Assembly: GCA_930989765.1 (NCBI GenBank)
Contig: CAKNNA010000017.1
Location: forward strand, 1-34,778
Source of the DNA: an uncultured Clostridium sp.
GTDB taxonomy: Bacteria > Bacillota > Clostridia > TANB77 > CAG-508
Direction: 5' to 3'
Length of the DNA stretch: 34,778 nt
The first letter of the stretch is position 1. The number at the start of each line of letters is the position of its first letter. The position numbers were made by a program, and so were the translations under genes. Shown piece by piece: positions 27,865 through 34,778 of this stretch. The notes under the pieces were generated by a model, which ran no database searches, had not been told where the DNA came from, and worked only from the letters and a program-made list of their open reading frames with translations.

Positions 27865-28209
27865 TTATACTATCTTATCTCCAAATTTTGCACCTGCTAA
27901 TATATGAAAATGTAAGTGTTCAACTTCTTGTCCAGCATCTTTTCCACAGTTTACAATAACTCTAAAACCATTATCTTTAAAGTTTAATTCGTTTGCTATT
28001 TTATTTATTACAGTATAGATTTTTCCTATTAATAATTCATCTTCTGGACTTACTTCAATAAGTGATTTTATGTGTTTTTTTGGTATTACTAATATATGGA
28101 TTGGTGCAGCAGGATTTATATCGTAAAATGCTAAAATTTCTTCATCTTCATATACTTTTTTTGAAGGTATTTCTCCTTTTATTATTTTACAAAATACGCA
28201 ATCTTCCAT
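27865..28209 (-). CDS. HIT family nucleotide-binding protein
   Basis: This 114-residue histidine-triad protein has an N-terminal CVFCKIIKGEIPSKKVYEDE (zinc-type C-x2-C), INPAAPIHILVIPKKHIKSL in the middle and the catalytic triad HLHFHILAG near residues 99-107. HinT-type members hydrolyse purine nucleoside phosphoramidates and aminoacyl-AMP; downstream placement next to alaS (47 bp) would fit clearing aminoacyl-adenylates, which is inference. A GTG nine bases upstream overlaps the ribosome site AAAGGGTG, so the ATG at 28207-28209 is preferred. Confidence 0.92.
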   Translation of the reverse strand: MEDCVFCKIIKGEIPSKKVYEDEEILAFYDINPAAPIHILVIPKKHIKSLIEVSPEDELLIGKIYTVINKIANELNFKDNGFRVIVNCGKDAGQEVEHLHFHILAGAKFGDKIV

Positions 28210-28256
28210 TTTTTTCACCCTTTACATTATATGTTTTATAATTTTTACTCATTTAT

Positions 28257-30017
28257 TTAATTTTTTATAAGTACTGCTTTTATTCTTCTAACTCCTGAAG
28301 AACTTGACTCTTCTTTTTTAATTTTAAATGTTCCCATATTTCCTGTATGAGTTACATGTGGTCCTCCACATATTTCTTTACTAAAGTCCCCTATTGTGTA
28401 TACTTTTACTCTATCACCATATTTATCTGTAAATAATCCTATTGCTCCTGCTTTTTTAGCATCTTCATAACTCATTTCTTCACATGTTACTTTCAAATCT
28501 TTTTTTATTTGCTCATTTACTAAATCTTCTACTTTTTGAATTTCTTCTTTTGTCATTTTTTGTGGATGCGTAAAGTCAAATCTTAATCTTTCTTCTGTTA
28601 TATTAGATCCACATTGTTTTACATGTTCACCTAAAACTTCTCTTAATGCTTCATGCAATAAATGTGTTGCTGTGTGGTAGCTAATTGTTTTTTCGTTTTG
28701 GTCTGCAAGTCCACCTTTGAATTTTTGCTCACTTCCTAATCTTGATTTTTCTTGATGATTTTTAAATAATTCTTCAAATTCTTTTTGGTCTATTGTCATA
28801 CCATTTTCCATAGCAAGCTCTTTTGTAACTTCTGGTGGGAAACCATATGTGTCATATAGCTTAAAAACTACTTTTCCATCGATTTTGCTTTTTCCTTCTT
28901 TAACCATTTTTTGCATTTCTTTTTCAAATTCTTTTTCACCATGTGCTAATGTTTTTACAAATTTATCTTTTTCTTCTATTATTACAGATATTATTGTTTC
29001 TTTATTTTTTTCAAGTTCTGGATACATTTCTTTTAAATTTTCGATATTTAATTTAATTAGCTCTTCTAAGTTTACTAAATCTATTTGTAATTTATTTAAA
29101 TGTCTTATCATTCTACGAATTAGTCTTCTTAAAACATAACCTCTATCTATATTGCTTGGTCTTCCTCCATCTGCAATTATCATCATACTTGAACGCAAAT
29201 GTTCTGCTACTATTCTCCTACTTTGAATATCATCTATTTTTTGTAATTCTTGTAATTTTTCCATGATAGGTTTAAAAATCTCTGTATCAAAAGGTGTTTC
29301 TTTTCCTTGTAATAACATTGCCATTCTTTCTAATCCTAATCCTGTGTCTACATTTCTTTGTTCTAGCTTTCTATATGTTCCATTCTTTTCTTTGAAAAAT
29401 TCCATAAATACATTATTCCATATTTCTACATATTTACCACAGTCACAACTTGGCTGGCAATTGTCAGAACATGCTGGTTTTCCTGTATCATAAAATATTT
29501 CTGTATCTGGTCCACAAGGTCCTTCTTCTCCTGCAATCCACCAATTATCTTTTTTCCCATAATAATATATGTGGTCTTCTAGAATTCCTACTTTTTTCCA
29601 TATATTAGCAGATACTTCGTCTTTTTCACAATCTTCATCACCTGCAAAACAAGTTACAGATAATTTTTCTACTGGAATTTGTAACTCTTTTGTTAAAAAA
29701 TCAAAGCTCATTTGTATAGACTCTTCCTTAAAGTAATCTCCAAGTGACCAGTTTCCAAGCATTTCAAAATATGTTAAATGACGGTTATCTCCAACTTCAT
29801 CTATGTCTACTGTTCTTAAACATTTTTGAAAATCTGCAAGCCTCTTTCCCTCTGGATGTTTCTCTCCAAGTAAATATGGCACCAATGGTTGCATACCTGC
29901 TGTGGTAAATAAAACTGATGGGTCATTCTCTGGTATTAATGGTGCTGATGGTATTATTTTATGATTATGATTTTTAAAAAAATTCAAATATTTATTTCTT
30001 ATTTCTATTGCTTTCAT
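28257..30017 (-). CDS. alaS: Alanyl-tRNA synthetase, short form lacking C-Ala domain
   Basis: This is a 586-residue alanyl-tRNA synthetase. Class II catalytic motifs include FTTAGMQPLVPYLLGEKHPE (~33-52), HLTYFEMLGNWSLGDYFKEE (~79-98) and GLGLERMAMLLQG (~228-240). The tRNA-recognition helices follow. The editing domain has zinc ligands HTATHLLHEAL (~453-463) and CGGPHVTHTG (~555-564). The protein ends right after SGVRRIKAVLIKN, so the usual ~290-residue DHHA1/C-Ala part is absent, and no remnant follows in any frame before the HIT gene. Charging and editing should be possible. Its promoter is TTGATT-17-TATAAT. Confidence 0.92.
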   Translation of the reverse strand: MKAIEIRNKYLNFFKNHNHKIIPSAPLIPENDPSVLFTTAGMQPLVPYLLGEKHPEGKRLADFQKCLRTVDIDEVGDNRHLTYFEMLGNWSLGDYFKEESIQMSFDFLTKELQIPVEKLSVTCFAGDEDCEKDEVSANIWKKVGILEDHIYYYGKKDNWWIAGEEGPCGPDTEIFYDTGKPACSDNCQPSCDCGKYVEIWNNVFMEFFKEKNGTYRKLEQRNVDTGLGLERMAMLLQGKETPFDTEIFKPIMEKLQELQKIDDIQSRRIVAEHLRSSMMIIADGGRPSNIDRGYVLRRLIRRMIRHLNKLQIDLVNLEELIKLNIENLKEMYPELEKNKETIISVIIEEKDKFVKTLAHGEKEFEKEMQKMVKEGKSKIDGKVVFKLYDTYGFPPEVTKELAMENGMTIDQKEFEELFKNHQEKSRLGSEQKFKGGLADQNEKTISYHTATHLLHEALREVLGEHVKQCGSNITEERLRFDFTHPQKMTKEEIQKVEDLVNEQIKKDLKVTCEEMSYEDAKKAGAIGLFTDKYGDRVKVYTIGDFSKEICGGPHVTHTGNMGTFKIKKEESSSSGVRRIKAVLIKN

Positions 30018-30042
30018 TTCTAGCTCCTTTTCTTTTTTTTAG

Positions 30043-30071
30043 ATTATACTTTATATTATAAAAAAAATCAA
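30043..30071 (-). promoter_or_regulatory. alaS promoter
   Basis: Minus strand: TTGATT (30066-30071), 17 bp, TATAAT (30043-30048), 26 bp upstream of alaS. No T-box-like leader fits in the short 5' region. Confidence 0.7.
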
Positions 30072-30089
30072 GTGTTTAATTTTCCCCCC

Positions 30090-30200
30090 AAATGTCTCAA
30101 AAGTGTCCCAAACATGACAGGTACCAAATGGACATTTTAACATTTTTTTCCTTTTTGTCCATTTGGTACCTGTCATGTTTGGGACACTTTTGGGACATTT
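30090..30200. repeat. Long TGTCC/GGGACA hairpin between NUDIX gene and alaS
   Basis: Perfect 36-bp arms 30099-30134 and 30156-30191 (GTGTCCCAAACATGACAGGT...) are extended outward by 9 more bp with one mismatch, around a 21-nt T-rich loop. The loop and right arm match the tandem units at 18012-18116. It fills most of the 199-bp gap and lies 17 bp after the NUDIX stop. Confidence 0.8.
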
Positions 30201-30216
30201 TTGGGAGATTTAGACA

Positions 30217-30657
30217 CTATATTTTTTTATTTTTTATATCTTCTACTAATTTTTCTTTTATTTCTGGTGGAACTAATAAAATTTTTTCTATATCTTCTTT
30301 TTTTACTATTTCTGGGATATATTTACCGCTATCTATGTATTTGGGGTCTCCTGAGAATTCTGGACCTTGTCCTGTTCCGAATGTTCCTTTTTCATATTTG
30401 CATAAATAATATTTTTCTGTTTGATTAAATTTTTGTGATTCTTGCTCATATAATAACTTTTCTACTTTTACATCTATTCCAAATTCTTCTTTTATTTCTC
30501 TTTTTGTTCCTTCTTCATAAGTTTCTCCTTCTTCTAAACCTCCTCCTGGTATGGTATAGTATTCTGGCATTTCTGGTCTTTTTAGTACATCTTTTCTGTG
30601 CATTAATGCTATTCCATCATTTATTAATATAATTCCTGCTACTCTTATTCTTTTCAT
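30217..30657 (-). CDS. NUDIX hydrolase
   Basis: This 146-residue protein has the full NUDIX box GGGLEEGETYEEGTKREIKE-EFGI (residues ~38-61, all conserved Gly/Glu/Arg positions present), preceded by GIALMHRKDVLKRPEMPEYY. It hydrolyses nucleoside diphosphates linked to another group; the substrate cannot be read from sequence. It is monocistronic between alaS and the gerQ-like gene, with hairpins on both sides. Confidence 0.9.
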   Translation of the reverse strand: MKRIRVAGIILINDGIALMHRKDVLKRPEMPEYYTIPGGGLEEGETYEEGTKREIKEEFGIDVKVEKLLYEQESQKFNQTEKYYLCKYEKGTFGTGQGPEFSGDPKYIDSGKYIPEIVKKEDIEKILLVPPEIKEKLVEDIKNKKI

Positions 30658-30804
30658 ATTTATTCCTTCTTTCTTTTTTTATTTATTATATCGTAAACAT
30701 TTTTGATTTTCAATATAAGATTTCTTGTTTGTTATGGTTGTTATAGGCTGTTCTTATTAATTTATTTTGTTATTATATCTAAAAATGATATTTTTATTTT
30801 AAAT

Positions 30805-30851
30805 AAAAAAAGTTAATACTATTAAATTTTAATAATATTATTAACTTTTTT
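30805..30851. terminator. Terminator after gerQ-like gene
   Basis: AAAAAAAGTTAATA pairs with TATTAACTTTTTT around an AT-rich centre, giving T-runs on both strands. It lies 28 bp past the gerQ-like stop. The rest of the 221-bp gap (30658-30878) shows no other feature. Confidence 0.7.
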
Positions 30852-30878
30852 AGCATGTAAAAATATTTTTTGTAAACT

Positions 30879-31190
30879 TTAAAATTCCATTCCTGGCATT
30901 CCATAACCAATTCTTCCATATGGATTTTCTGCAATAGATACAAATTTTATTGAATATATGTCACAATATAGCAAATTTCCACTATCTATTGCTCTCAATA
31001 ATATATAACTTACTCCAACATCTTCTAATATTCCTGTTCTATCTGTTAAATTATTTGTTCCAATTAAAAATTCTACTCTTACTAATTTTCCAATTTGTTC
31101 TCTTAAAAATGCTGGTGTGTATAAGTTATTTGTAATAAGCTCTGGTGAATTTTCGTTTATTTGAACTCTTCCTATATTACCATTTGCCAT
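30879..31190 (-). CDS. GerQ-like spore coat protein
   Basis: This 103-residue protein resembles the GerQ family over residues ~25-90: LREQIGKLVRVEFLIGTNNL, TDRTGILEDVGVSYILLRAI and DSGNLLYCDIYSIKFVSI, the last matching the family's ending in which a coat tag is laid down. GerQ is a coat protein cross-linked in Bacillus spores and needed to localise the CwlJ cortex hydrolase. The gene immediately upstream here (58 bp) is a CwlJ-type hydrolase, which strongly supports the pairing. A TTG at 31197-31199 is possible, but the ATG at 31188-31190 has AAAGGA at good distance. The family call is by pattern memory. Confidence 0.72.
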   Translation of the reverse strand: MANGNIGRVQINENSPELITNNLYTPAFLREQIGKLVRVEFLIGTNNLTDRTGILEDVGVSYILLRAIDSGNLLYCDIYSIKFVSIAENPYGRIGYGMPGMEF

Positions 31191-31248
31191 TTCTATCAAT
31201 TCCTTTCTAGATTTTAATTTTAATTAAATTAATTATCATATATAAATT

Positions 31249-31695
31249 TTAAGTATCAGCATATTTTAATGTTGGCCTATAAAAACAATGTTCTCCAAGT
31301 CTTGTATGAAATGTTCCTGAACCATTATAAGGAAAAGTGCTTTGGCAAGTTGGTCTAAAAGGATTTAAATACCATAAACATTCTCCTATTTCATTTAATT
31401 TATTTCCGGCTAACACCCAGTCTGCAATATAGTAATGTATTTCTGTTGGATTCATATTATATATATTTTGCATATTATATTGGTTATTTAATGTTTCACT
31501 AGCACAATCAAATTGCCCTGGTTGAAATAATATATTTCTTATATTACCATCTTGTGAAACTCTTGCATATTCACCATTTGGAGCTTGAACTCTATTCATA
31601 ATAACTGTTCCTACTGCTTTCATTCCATTATCTCCTTCTCCTCCTGCTTCACATTCAATCATTCTTGCAAGTAATTCCCTTTCAGAATATGCCAT
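31249..31695 (-). CDS. CwlJ/SleB-type spore cortex-lytic hydrolase
   Basis: This 148-residue Hydrolase_2 (SleB/CwlJ) domain protein lacks a signal peptide, as CwlJ does. Signatures: SERELLARMIECEAGGEGDN (catalytic Glu), GMKAVGTVIMNRVQAPNGEY, NILFQPGQFDC and the C-terminal GECLWYLNPFRPTCQ and GEHCFYRPTLKY. It degrades cortex peptidoglycan at germination. AGAGGTGG precedes the chosen ATG; a GTG nine bases upstream overlaps it. CATATAAT lies 18 bp upstream of the ATG and could be the -10 of a mother-cell sigma factor (weak). It is followed by the gerQ-like gene in the same direction. Confidence 0.88.
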   Translation of the reverse strand: MAYSERELLARMIECEAGGEGDNGMKAVGTVIMNRVQAPNGEYARVSQDGNIRNILFQPGQFDCASETLNNQYNMQNIYNMNPTEIHYYIADWVLAGNKLNEIGECLWYLNPFRPTCQSTFPYNGSGTFHTRLGEHCFYRPTLKYADT

Positions 31696-31746
31696 TTTTA
31701 CCACCTCTTTAAATTATATGAATTTGCTAATTTTATGTGAATATTA

Positions 31747-31827
31747 GTTATAATTCATATTTTTTTAATTATATATTGCTCTCTTTAGGCTTCTCTACTT
31801 TTTAAATTAGAGACTGTGAATTATAAC
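31747..31827. repeat. 81-bp segment bounded by 11-bp inverted repeats
   Basis: GTTATAATTCA (31747-31757) and TGAATTATAAC (31817-31827) are perfect inverted repeats. The right end shares 16 nt (AGACTGTGAATTATAA, 31811-31826) with the arms of foldback element B. It lies in the 254-bp divergent gap between the cwlJ-type gene and murC and could be a small MITE-like repeat. Confidence 0.45.
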
Positions 31828-31864
31828 ATATTCTCTTTATCATTATAAAAACTTTATAAAAGTA

Positions 31865-31893
31865 TTGAAAAAATATCATATAAATTGTATAAT
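31865..31893 (+). promoter_or_regulatory. murC promoter
   Basis: TTGAAA (31865-31870), 17 bp, TATAAT (31888-31893), 56 bp upstream of the murC ATG. Confidence 0.8.
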
Positions 31894-31949
31894 CTCTATG
31901 TTATTAGAATATATTTATAAAGACATCTATAAAGAAAGAGAGTGTAAAA

Positions 31950-33332
31950 ATGCAAAATATTGAAAAACTAAAAAAATATAAAAATATCCATATGATAGGA
32001 ATTGGCGGAGTAAGCATGAGTGGAATTGCTGCCATTTTAACAAACTGGGGCTTTAATGTTACTGGCTCAGATAGAAGCTCTTCTGAAAACACAAGCAAGT
32101 TGAATGATTTAGGTATAAAAGTAACAATTGGACATAACTTAGAAGATGTAAGAAAATCAGATGTTATAGTTTATTCTGCTGCCATAAAACAAGATGATCC
32201 AGAAATACTAGAAGCTAAAAGATTAAATATAGAGACTATTGAAAGAGCTGATTTCTTAGGTGAAATTACAAGATGTTTTAATGACACAATATGTATCTCT
32301 GGAACACATGGTAAAACTACCACAACATCTATGGTTGCACTTTGCTTTTTAGAAGCTAATTTAGACCCTAGTATTCAAGTAGGAGCATATCTAAAACAAA
32401 TTGATGGAAACTATAAAGTAGGAAATAGTAATCATTTTATAATAGAAGCATGTGAATATGTAGAAAGTTTCTTAAAATTTAGTCCTAAAGCAGAAATCAT
32501 CTTAAATATAGACAACGACCATTTAGATTATTTTAAAACATTTGAAAATATTAAAAACTCATTCATAAAATATGTAAAACTACTTCCAAATGATGGTACA
32601 CTTGTAATAAATGCAGATGACAAAAATTGTTTAGACTTACAAGAATATACAAAAGCTTCAATAATAACATATGGAATAGAAAACCCAAATGCAAATTTTA
32701 CAGCAACTAATATACAATTTAATGATGATGGTTTTGCAGAATTTGATGTACTAAAAAATCAAGAATTCTATTCAAAAATAAATTTATCTATTCCAGGAAC
32801 ACATAATATTTCAAATTCATTAGCATGTATTGCACTTTGTGATAAATATGGAATTCAAGCTAAATATATAAAATCTGCTTTAACTAAATTTACAGGAGCA
32901 CATAGAAGATTTGAATATAAAGGTATTGTAAATGGTGCAAGAATATATGATGACTATGGTCACCACCCAACAGAAGTTTTAGCAACTGCTAAAAGTTTAA
33001 ATAATAAAAAATACAATAAATCTTGGGTAGTATTTCAGCCACATACATATAGCAGAACTAAAAATCTATTAACAGATTTTGCAAAGGCTCTAACAAATTT
33101 TGATAATATATTAGTTCTAGACATATATGCTGCAAGAGAGACAAATACCTACAATATTAGTTCTCAAGACCTTACAAACGAAATAAAAAAATTAGGAAAA
33201 CAAGCTTTATATATAAAAGACTTTAATACATGTGTAAATTATTTAAAAGACAATGTACAAAATAATGATATAATTATTACTTTAGGTGCTGGAACTGTTA
33301 CTGATATAGGACCTATGCTTTTAAAAGCATAG
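31950..33332 (+). CDS. murC: UDP-N-acetylmuramate-L-alanine ligase
   Basis: This 460-residue cytoplasmic enzyme adds L-alanine to UDP-MurNAc in peptidoglycan synthesis. Signatures: N-terminal UDP-binding HMIGIGGVSMSGIAAILTNW (~14-33), ATP loop CISGTHGKTTTTSMVALCFL (~114-133), IEACEYVESFL, NIDNDHLDYF (~180-189), SIPGTHNISNSLACIALCDK (~272-291), HRRFEYKG, YDDYGHHPTEVLATAKSLNN (~314-333), FQPHTYSRT and a final TLGAGTVTDIG. The ribosome site is AAGAGAG. It is the only housekeeping gene besides YrdC on the plus strand and is convergent with spoIVB. Confidence 0.96.
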   Translation: MQNIEKLKKYKNIHMIGIGGVSMSGIAAILTNWGFNVTGSDRSSSENTSKLNDLGIKVTIGHNLEDVRKSDVIVYSAAIKQDDPEILEAKRLNIETIERADFLGEITRCFNDTICISGTHGKTTTTSMVALCFLEANLDPSIQVGAYLKQIDGNYKVGNSNHFIIEACEYVESFLKFSPKAEIILNIDNDHLDYFKTFENIKNSFIKYVKLLPNDGTLVINADDKNCLDLQEYTKASIITYGIENPNANFTATNIQFNDDGFAEFDVLKNQEFYSKINLSIPGTHNISNSLACIALCDKYGIQAKYIKSALTKFTGAHRRFEYKGIVNGARIYDDYGHHPTEVLATAKSLNNKKYNKSWVVFQPHTYSRTKNLLTDFAKALTNFDNILVLDIYAARETNTYNISSQDLTNEIKKLGKQALYIKDFNTCVNYLKDNVQNNDIIITLGAGTVTDIGPMLLKA

Positions 33333-33349
33333 GCCCTATGTGTTTTTTT
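33306..33349 (+). terminator. murC terminator overlapping its last codons
   Basis: ATAGG-A-CCTATGCTTTT (33306-33322) pairs with AAAAGCATAGG-C-CCTAT (33323-33339), with one mismatch, followed by T7 (33343-33349). The hairpin covers the last seven codons and the stop. A smaller alternative hairpin, CATAGGCCCTATG (33328-33340), would compete with it. Confidence 0.8.
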
Positions 33350-33427
33350 ATTAAAAGCTTATATTTTTAATTTGTTTCTATTTTAAAAATTGTGTTTACT
33401 TTAATAAACATATTTTAAAACTTTAAA

Positions 33428-34663
33428 TTAAGATGTTGCCTTCATTTGTTTAATCATAATATCCCCAAAAACTCCATAACCTTCTAGTGAATCATTTACT
33501 AAAACATGAGTTACAGCACCAATAAACTTTCCATTTTGAATAATTGGTGAACCACTCATTCCTTGAATAATTCCACCTGTTTTATCTATTAATCTTTGAT
33601 CAGTTACTCTAATTTTCATACTCTTATTGTCTGAATTATTATTTTTAAAAATTTTTTCTATTTCAATTTCATACTTTTCAGTTTTTCCATTTTCTAAAGT
33701 ACATATTATATATGCTTTTCCCAGCTGTATCTCATCTCTTAATGCAACTTCCATACTATTACTTGCATTTATATTTAATGCACTTACATTATCTACTGTA
33801 CCATATATACCAAATTTAGTATTTTTAGTAATAGTACCTATAGTTTGTTGGTTATCTATTGTTCCTTGTATTCTTCCCGGATTACCATTTTCACCTTTTG
33901 TAATATTTAAAATCTTTGTTGTAATAAACTCACCAGAGGCAATATCAATTAGTTGTGATGTATCTATATCTACAATTCCGTGCCCTAAAGCTCCAAAAGA
34001 TTTAGTCGTAGGTTCATAAAATGTAACCGTTCCAACACCTGCTGCACTATCTCTTACCCATAAACCTAATTTATATTCAGCACTACCTGTTTTTATAGGT
34101 GTAATACTACATTCTAAAGTTTCATTATTGTGCAAATATTCTATATTAAGTCTATTTCCTTGAGAGTTATTTACAGTTTCTACTAAATCTTCTGTATCAA
34201 AGATTTCTTTATCATTAATAGCTATAATAGTATCACCTTCAGCTATCCCAGTATTTTCATATGGTTTATATTTTTTATTATCTTCTCCTTCAATTTCAGA
34301 CATACCAACAACCAAAACACCATTTGTATATAACTTTACACCTGCAATATTTCCTAAAGGAATAACTTTTGTTTTTGGTATTACATCAACATTTATGTCT
34401 TTTAATGTAATATCATTAAATAGGCTAACACTAATCTTTTTAGTTCCACTTCCACTAACTTTATTTTGTGAATCACTAGAAGAAACCTCGACTACATCAT
34501 TTTCATTTATCAAATTGACATTTATCCCTAAAATTGTCTTTAAATTAATACTTTCACCTTCCATAACAATTAAATTATCAGGGTAATTTGTAATTACTAA
34601 TGCATAAATATATACTATTATTATAATACTAAGCAAAATTGTCCTTTTTATAAATTTTTTCAT
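33428..34663 (-). CDS. spoIVB: SpoIVB serine peptidase (stage IV sporulation protein B)
   Basis: This 411-residue membrane-anchored protease is secreted by the forespore and triggers pro-sigma-K processing in the mother cell. It has an N-terminal helix (FIKRTILLSIIIIVYIYALV), a long N-region, a PDZ domain (~115-200: YENTGIAEGDTIIAINDKEI) and the S55 peptidase domain with catalytic His in FGALGHGIVDIDTSQLIDIA and Ser in GGIIQGMSGSPIIQNGKFIG, then AVTHVLVNDSLEGYGVF. A GTG nine bases upstream overlaps AAAGGTG, so the ATG at 34661-34663 is preferred. It is convergent with murC. The final 115 bp of the window shows no complete gene. Confidence 0.93.
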   Translation of the reverse strand: MKKFIKRTILLSIIIIVYIYALVITNYPDNLIVMEGESINLKTILGINVNLINENDVVEVSSSDSQNKVSGSGTKKISVSLFNDITLKDINVDVIPKTKVIPLGNIAGVKLYTNGVLVVGMSEIEGEDNKKYKPYENTGIAEGDTIIAINDKEIFDTEDLVETVNNSQGNRLNIEYLHNNETLECSITPIKTGSAEYKLGLWVRDSAAGVGTVTFYEPTTKSFGALGHGIVDIDTSQLIDIASGEFITTKILNITKGENGNPGRIQGTIDNQQTIGTITKNTKFGIYGTVDNVSALNINASNSMEVALRDEIQLGKAYIICTLENGKTEKYEIEIEKIFKNNNSDNKSMKIRVTDQRLIDKTGGIIQGMSGSPIIQNGKFIGAVTHVLVNDSLEGYGVFGDIMIKQMKATS

Positions 34664-34778
34664 AAAATTCACCTTTATTTTATTATTAACAAATTGATAT
34701 TTTGATATTCAAAAATTGAAAAAAAATTTAAAATGAACTTTTTAGAAAAATGCTTTAGATTGGTACAGCAGTTGGAGA

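Noticed and set aside
30018..30042. T-box riboswitch upstream of alaS
   Set aside because: The promoter is only ~26 bp from the start codon, leaving no room for a leader; the nearby hairpin is a dispersed repeat upstream of the promoter.
34740..34778. Possible 3' end of another minus-strand gene (reading SPTAVPI then stop)
   Set aside because: Only a few codons are visible at the edge, too short to support a call.

Overview
This is AT-rich DNA from an endospore-forming low-GC Firmicute, most likely an uncultured clostridial lineage. The spore genes are cotJC, spoIIP, splB, gerQ, a cwlJ-type hydrolase and spoIVB. Ordinary clostridial housekeeping genes surround them, and several sigma-A-type promoters have near-perfect 17-bp spacers. 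I see no rRNA, tRNA or CRISPR array.

Layout. (1) 1-~6742 is the right end of an integrated mobile element, all on the minus strand: a ParB-like protein (cut by the window edge), small hypotheticals, three DNA methyltransferases of different classes, a DUF4313-like protein and an HTH replication-type protein. (2) At ~6743 the element joins the 3' two-thirds of cotJC (spore-coat manganese catalase), so it sits inside that gene. (3) ~7.2-30.7 kb is chromosomal: a CaCA antiporter, YrdC/Sua5, pyk, acyl-ACP thioesterase, pgi, spoIIP, a WG-repeat protein, tgt, plsY, der, splB, folA, thyA, dprA, folD, ligA, sortase, HIT protein, a short alaS and a NUDIX hydrolase. (4) 30.9-34.7 kb holds gerQ-like, cwlJ-like, murC and spoIVB.

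Main discovery. Three conserved genes, a C5 DNA methyltransferase (on the mobile element), tgt and ligA, are each broken by one extra C directly before a GGA codon, so the interrupting in-frame codon is CGG, always in the context CGG-A. Skipping the C restores full-length proteins with their essential C-terminal parts (methyltransferase motif X, the Tgt zinc site, LigA HhH and BRCT). In a by-eye scan of all accepted genes these three are the only in-frame CGG codons. I infer that CGG is unassigned here and that the ribosome makes a +1 shift, or reads CGGA as a quadruplet, to give glycine.

Other unusual content. Two copies (10819-11134 and 22345-22632) of a nested foldback element have a conserved ~132-136 bp core and locus-specific perfect inverted arms of 90 and 78 bp. 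One arm contains the end of dprA, and each element starts 11-13 bp upstream of a -35 box. The intergenic regions are also rich in short palindromic repeats: five copies of a GAACTTTA/TAAAGTTC hairpin and several TGTCC/GGGACA hairpins, many placed like terminators.
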